A DNA stretch of 24,131 nucleotides from the IMG/VR virus record IMGVR_UViG_3300008267_000371, positions 1 to 24,131 of that record; one strand, 5' to 3'. Positions within the stretch are counted from its first letter, which is position 1. Every line of letters begins with the position of its first letter. Source of the stretch: a virus. This document shows, one piece after another, positions 22,417 through 24,131 of this stretch. The position numbers and the translations under genes were made by a program. Under the pieces are notes generated by a model. It did not search any database. It was not told the DNA's origin and worked only from the letters and a program-made list of their open reading frames with translations.

Positions 22417-23427
22417 ATGAATGCTAAAGCCAAGCGACGTCGCTCTGTTCCAGAAGCGCCTCGACAAGAAAGCCCCGTCCAAGCCGGAGCCAAAGAAGCC
22501 GCCACAGCCGACAAAGAAAACGCCACCGGATTCCCCGCCGGCCGCGTAATACTCGCCGAGCATGGCGTACGGATGCTGCGCCTAGAGATACCGGGCGAAT
22601 ATCCAGCGTGCAATCCGTCTATCGCCGCAGATGGTGCGGGAAATCTCGCGTGCATTGTCCGCACGGTCAATTACACGCTCGGGATTGAGGGTGGTATTTC
22701 GTTTGGCAATAGCCCTCGCCCTGATACCGCCAACTGGTTTGTTCATATCACGCCTGATTTGACGCAGGGCGAGATACGGCGCATTGACGAAAGCGTTGTC
22801 AGATCGTACCGAGTGCCGGCGCGTGACGGCCTTGAGGATGCGCGGCTCTTTTGGTGGCGCGATGGCTGGTGGTACATGGCCTCAGCCTGTCACCACGGGC
22901 CGCGCTGCCGTAACACGATGGCGTTATGCCAGCTTCCGCATAACGGGCCAGTGCAGGAGCTGGAGTTCTTGGTCAGTCCGCACAGTCTTGAGCGCGAAAA
23001 GAATTGGATGCCGTTTATCGACGGCGAGCGGCTCGGATTTCTGTATTACGGATCACCTGCAGAATCATATGAGCTGTGGCCGCAGAATCGCCGGGTGAAT
23101 TTGGGCGGTGATGACGGCACGCTGAAGGGCTGGTCTGGTTCGTCGCAGCTGGTGCGATACGGGCATTGGTGGCTTGGTGTGGTGCACCAGCGCCAGAAGC
23201 AGCGCGGAAAGCATGTCTACGCTCACCGGTTCGTCATGTTCAATGACCTATTCATCCCGATACAGATTGGGCGTGAGTTTTTCTTCCGAGACGAGACGAT
23301 TGAGTTCTGCGCCGGGCTGGTAGAGCATCAAGGCCAGTACATAGCCTCGTTTGGCGTGATGGATCGCGAAGCGTGGCTATGTGCACTCGCACCGGTTCAG
23401 GTTGAAAGTCTGCTCGGGGGACAATAG
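22417..23427 (+). CDS. GH130-like beta-propeller protein (start uncertain)
   Basis: From ATG 22417 the protein has 336 residues; from ATG 22573 (MLRLEIPGEYPACNPSIAAD) it has 284. The conserved part starts at RLEIPGEYPACNPSIAADG and runs to the end. Motifs such as DGLEDARLFWWRDGWWYMAS, REKNWMPF, SSQLVRYGHWWLGVVHQ and EFCAGLVEHQGQYIASFGV have the repeated blade pattern of five-bladed glycosidase or phosphorylase-like propellers (GH130/GH43-like). The EDAR and NWMPF positions fit the sugar-binding face of that fold. A glycan-active or glycan-binding role is likely, but no catalytic acid was assigned. The site between terminase and portal is unusual, suggesting an accessory gene. The lead of 52 residues is dubious, since another frame there looks more coding. 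Confidence 0.72.
   Translation: MNAKAKRRRSVPEAPRQESPVQAGAKEAATADKENATGFPAGRVILAEHGVRMLRLEIPGEYPACNPSIAADGAGNLACIVRTVNYTLGIEGGISFGNSPRPDTANWFVHITPDLTQGEIRRIDESVVRSYRVPARDGLEDARLFWWRDGWWYMASACHHGPRCRNTMALCQLPHNGPVQELEFLVSPHSLEREKNWMPFIDGERLGFLYYGSPAESYELWPQNRRVNLGGDDGTLKGWSGSSQLVRYGHWWLGVVHQRQKQRGKHVYAHRFVMFNDLFIPIQIGREFFFRDETIEFCAGLVEHQGQYIASFGVMDREAWLCALAPVQVESLLGGQ
22421..22549 (+). CDS. Alternative 42-aa Lys/Pro-rich frame
   Basis: A second frame starts at ATG 22421, eight bases after GAGGAG (22407-22412), a better distance than for ATG 22417. The 42 residues (MLKPSDVALFQKRLDKKAPS, then a Lys/Pro-rich tail ending DSPPAA) stop at TAA 22547-22549. Third positions are clearly richer in G/C than in the competing frame over the same bases. 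It might be a small gene before the propeller gene or the true start of a frameshifted longer protein. It is given as an alternative, not as a sure gene. Confidence 0.38.
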   Translation: MLKPSDVALFQKRLDKKAPSKPEPKKPPQPTKKTPPDSPPAA

Positions 23428-23441
23428 GAGAGGGATAATTT

Positions 23442-23455
23442 CGGCACGGGTGCCG
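23442..23455 (+). promoter_or_regulatory. Hairpin between Shine-Dalgarno and portal start
   Basis: CGGCACGGGTGCCG forms a stem of five to six pairs with a tiny loop. The only purine-rich ribosome site (GGAGAGGG, 23427-23434) ends 25 bases before the ATG at 23460, too far for normal use. Folding of the 14-base hairpin would shorten the gap to about 11 or 12 bases. Confidence 0.5.
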
Positions 23456-23459
23456 GTCT

Positions 23460-24131
23460 ATGAACTATGCTGACGGATCGATGATCGAGAAGACCGAGGC
23501 TGCTCTAGGCCTTGGCCCTGAGCCTATGGACGAAAGCGAACTGCAGTCCGTAGTGCAGGCCGAGCTGGTCGATGCGGTATCGTTCATCGATAACGACCTC
23601 TCGCCGAACCGCGCTCGAGCGATTGAATACTATCGCGGCGAGCCGTTTGGCAACGAGGAAGAAGGCCGCTCGCAGGTGGTGTCTACGGATGTCCGAGACA
23701 CGATCAACGGCATCATGCCGTCTCTCATGCGCGTCTTCTTCGGCTCGTCCAAGGTGGTCGAGTTTGTACCGCGCGGCCCAGAAGATATCCAGACTGCCGA
23801 GCAGGCGACCGACTACGTCAACTGGATCTTTACCTCGGATAATAACGGCTTCTTGGTGCTGCACTCCGCATTCAAGGATGCGCTGCGCGGTGCGCTCGGT
23901 ATCGTCAAGTTCTATTGGGAAGAGAAGGTCAAGGTCAAGACCGAGCACTACAGCGGTCTGGATGAAACCGCGCTGACGCTACTGCTCGATGAGCCGGACG
24001 TGATTGGCTCGGCCATCAGCTCAGAGGATGACCCGAGCTGGCAGGCGCCGGTTGACCCGATGACCGGGCAGCCGGTGATTGATCCCACCACGGGACTGCC
24101 GCCGCAGGCGCCGCAGATTTATGCCGTGGAG
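23460..24131 (+). CDS. Portal protein (3' partial)
   Basis: The frame from ATG 23460 stays open to the window end; 224 residues are visible. The N-terminal part has VVQAELVDAVSFIDNDLSPN, then RARAIEYYRGEPFGNEEEGR and SQVVSTDVRDTINGIMPSLM with RVFFGSSKVVEFVPRG. This is the typical start of portal proteins in P22-like and related phages. The following ALRGALGIVKFYWEEKVKVK helix-strand pair matches the wing region. A Pro-rich acidic insertion (DDPSWQAPVDPMTGQPVIDP) follows. The portal is the dodecameric DNA channel of the head vertex and partner of the terminase. A later ATG at 23481 is possible but has no better ribosome site. Translation may depend on the hairpin upstream. Confidence 0.88.
   Translation, partial: MNYADGSMIEKTEAALGLGPEPMDESELQSVVQAELVDAVSFIDNDLSPNRARAIEYYRGEPFGNEEEGRSQVVSTDVRDTINGIMPSLMRVFFGSSKVVEFVPRGPEDIQTAEQATDYVNWIFTSDNNGFLVLHSAFKDALRGALGIVKFYWEEKVKVKTEHYSGLDETALTLLLDEPDVIGSAISSEDDPSWQAPVDPMTGQPVIDPTTGLPPQAPQIYAVE

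Overview
The window is a stretch of a tailed double-stranded DNA phage genome, open at both ends: a LamG-type structural gene runs in from the left and a portal gene runs out at the right. No ribosomal, tRNA, host metabolic or integrase gene is visible. Base composition is moderately GC-rich by eye, and genes are packed with ATGA, TGATG or GTGA stop/start overlaps. Ejection-type internal proteins without a tape measure or long-tail genes suggest a podovirus-like virion (inference). GH24 endolysin, Shine-Dalgarno sites and DnaA-box-like sequences fit a Gram-negative, probably proteobacterial host, but the host cannot be named from this sequence.

Layout. 1-11468 (+): late virion genes. These are a LamG-repeat adhesin-like protein, two small companions (one built of 20-residue repeats), a fibre ending in a peptidase S74 chaperone domain, a one-TM small protein, a stabilisation-type protein, a small possible GNAT-like protein, and four ejection-type proteins, one of which carries a second S74-like C-terminus. 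11470-12531 (+): lysis cassette with a 51-aa membrane protein, a multi-TM holin-like protein and an E/C/T endolysin, followed by a small HExxH protein and a calcineurin-like phosphoesterase ending at 13573. 16215-13509 (-): a leftward early operon with three tiny ORFs, an SSB-like protein, a RecB/Cas4-type nuclease, a 45-aa membrane protein, a DUF3310 protein and a coiled-coil protein. 16216-16355 is the divergent control region. From 16356 (+): a YdaS/Cro-like regulator, a prim-pol/RepA-type helicase fusion, an iteron-like array, small genes, a Holliday-junction-resolvase-like nuclease, an NrdR-like zinc ribbon, the terminase small and large subunits, a beta-propeller glycosidase-like protein and the portal.

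Working model. The Cro-like protein probably acts at two matching ACAA-N7-TTGT palindromes, one on each divergent promoter, and so may control both the recombination/SSB operon and its own replication operon. The prim-pol/helicase is followed directly by 10-bp direct and inverted repeats that look like its origin. A second origin-like or packaging-like stretch lies between the terminase genes. Portal-proximal head genes would lie beyond the right edge and lead into the fibre genes at the left edge if the genome is circular or circularly permuted.

I found no clear anti-phage defence island. The least ordinary items are the twin operators with a possibly leaderless regulator, the iteron array, the second S74-type domain on an internal-type protein, the mosaic LamG gene, the 20-residue repeat protein, several unlisted tiny membrane-protein genes, and the hairpin between the Shine-Dalgarno and start of the portal gene.
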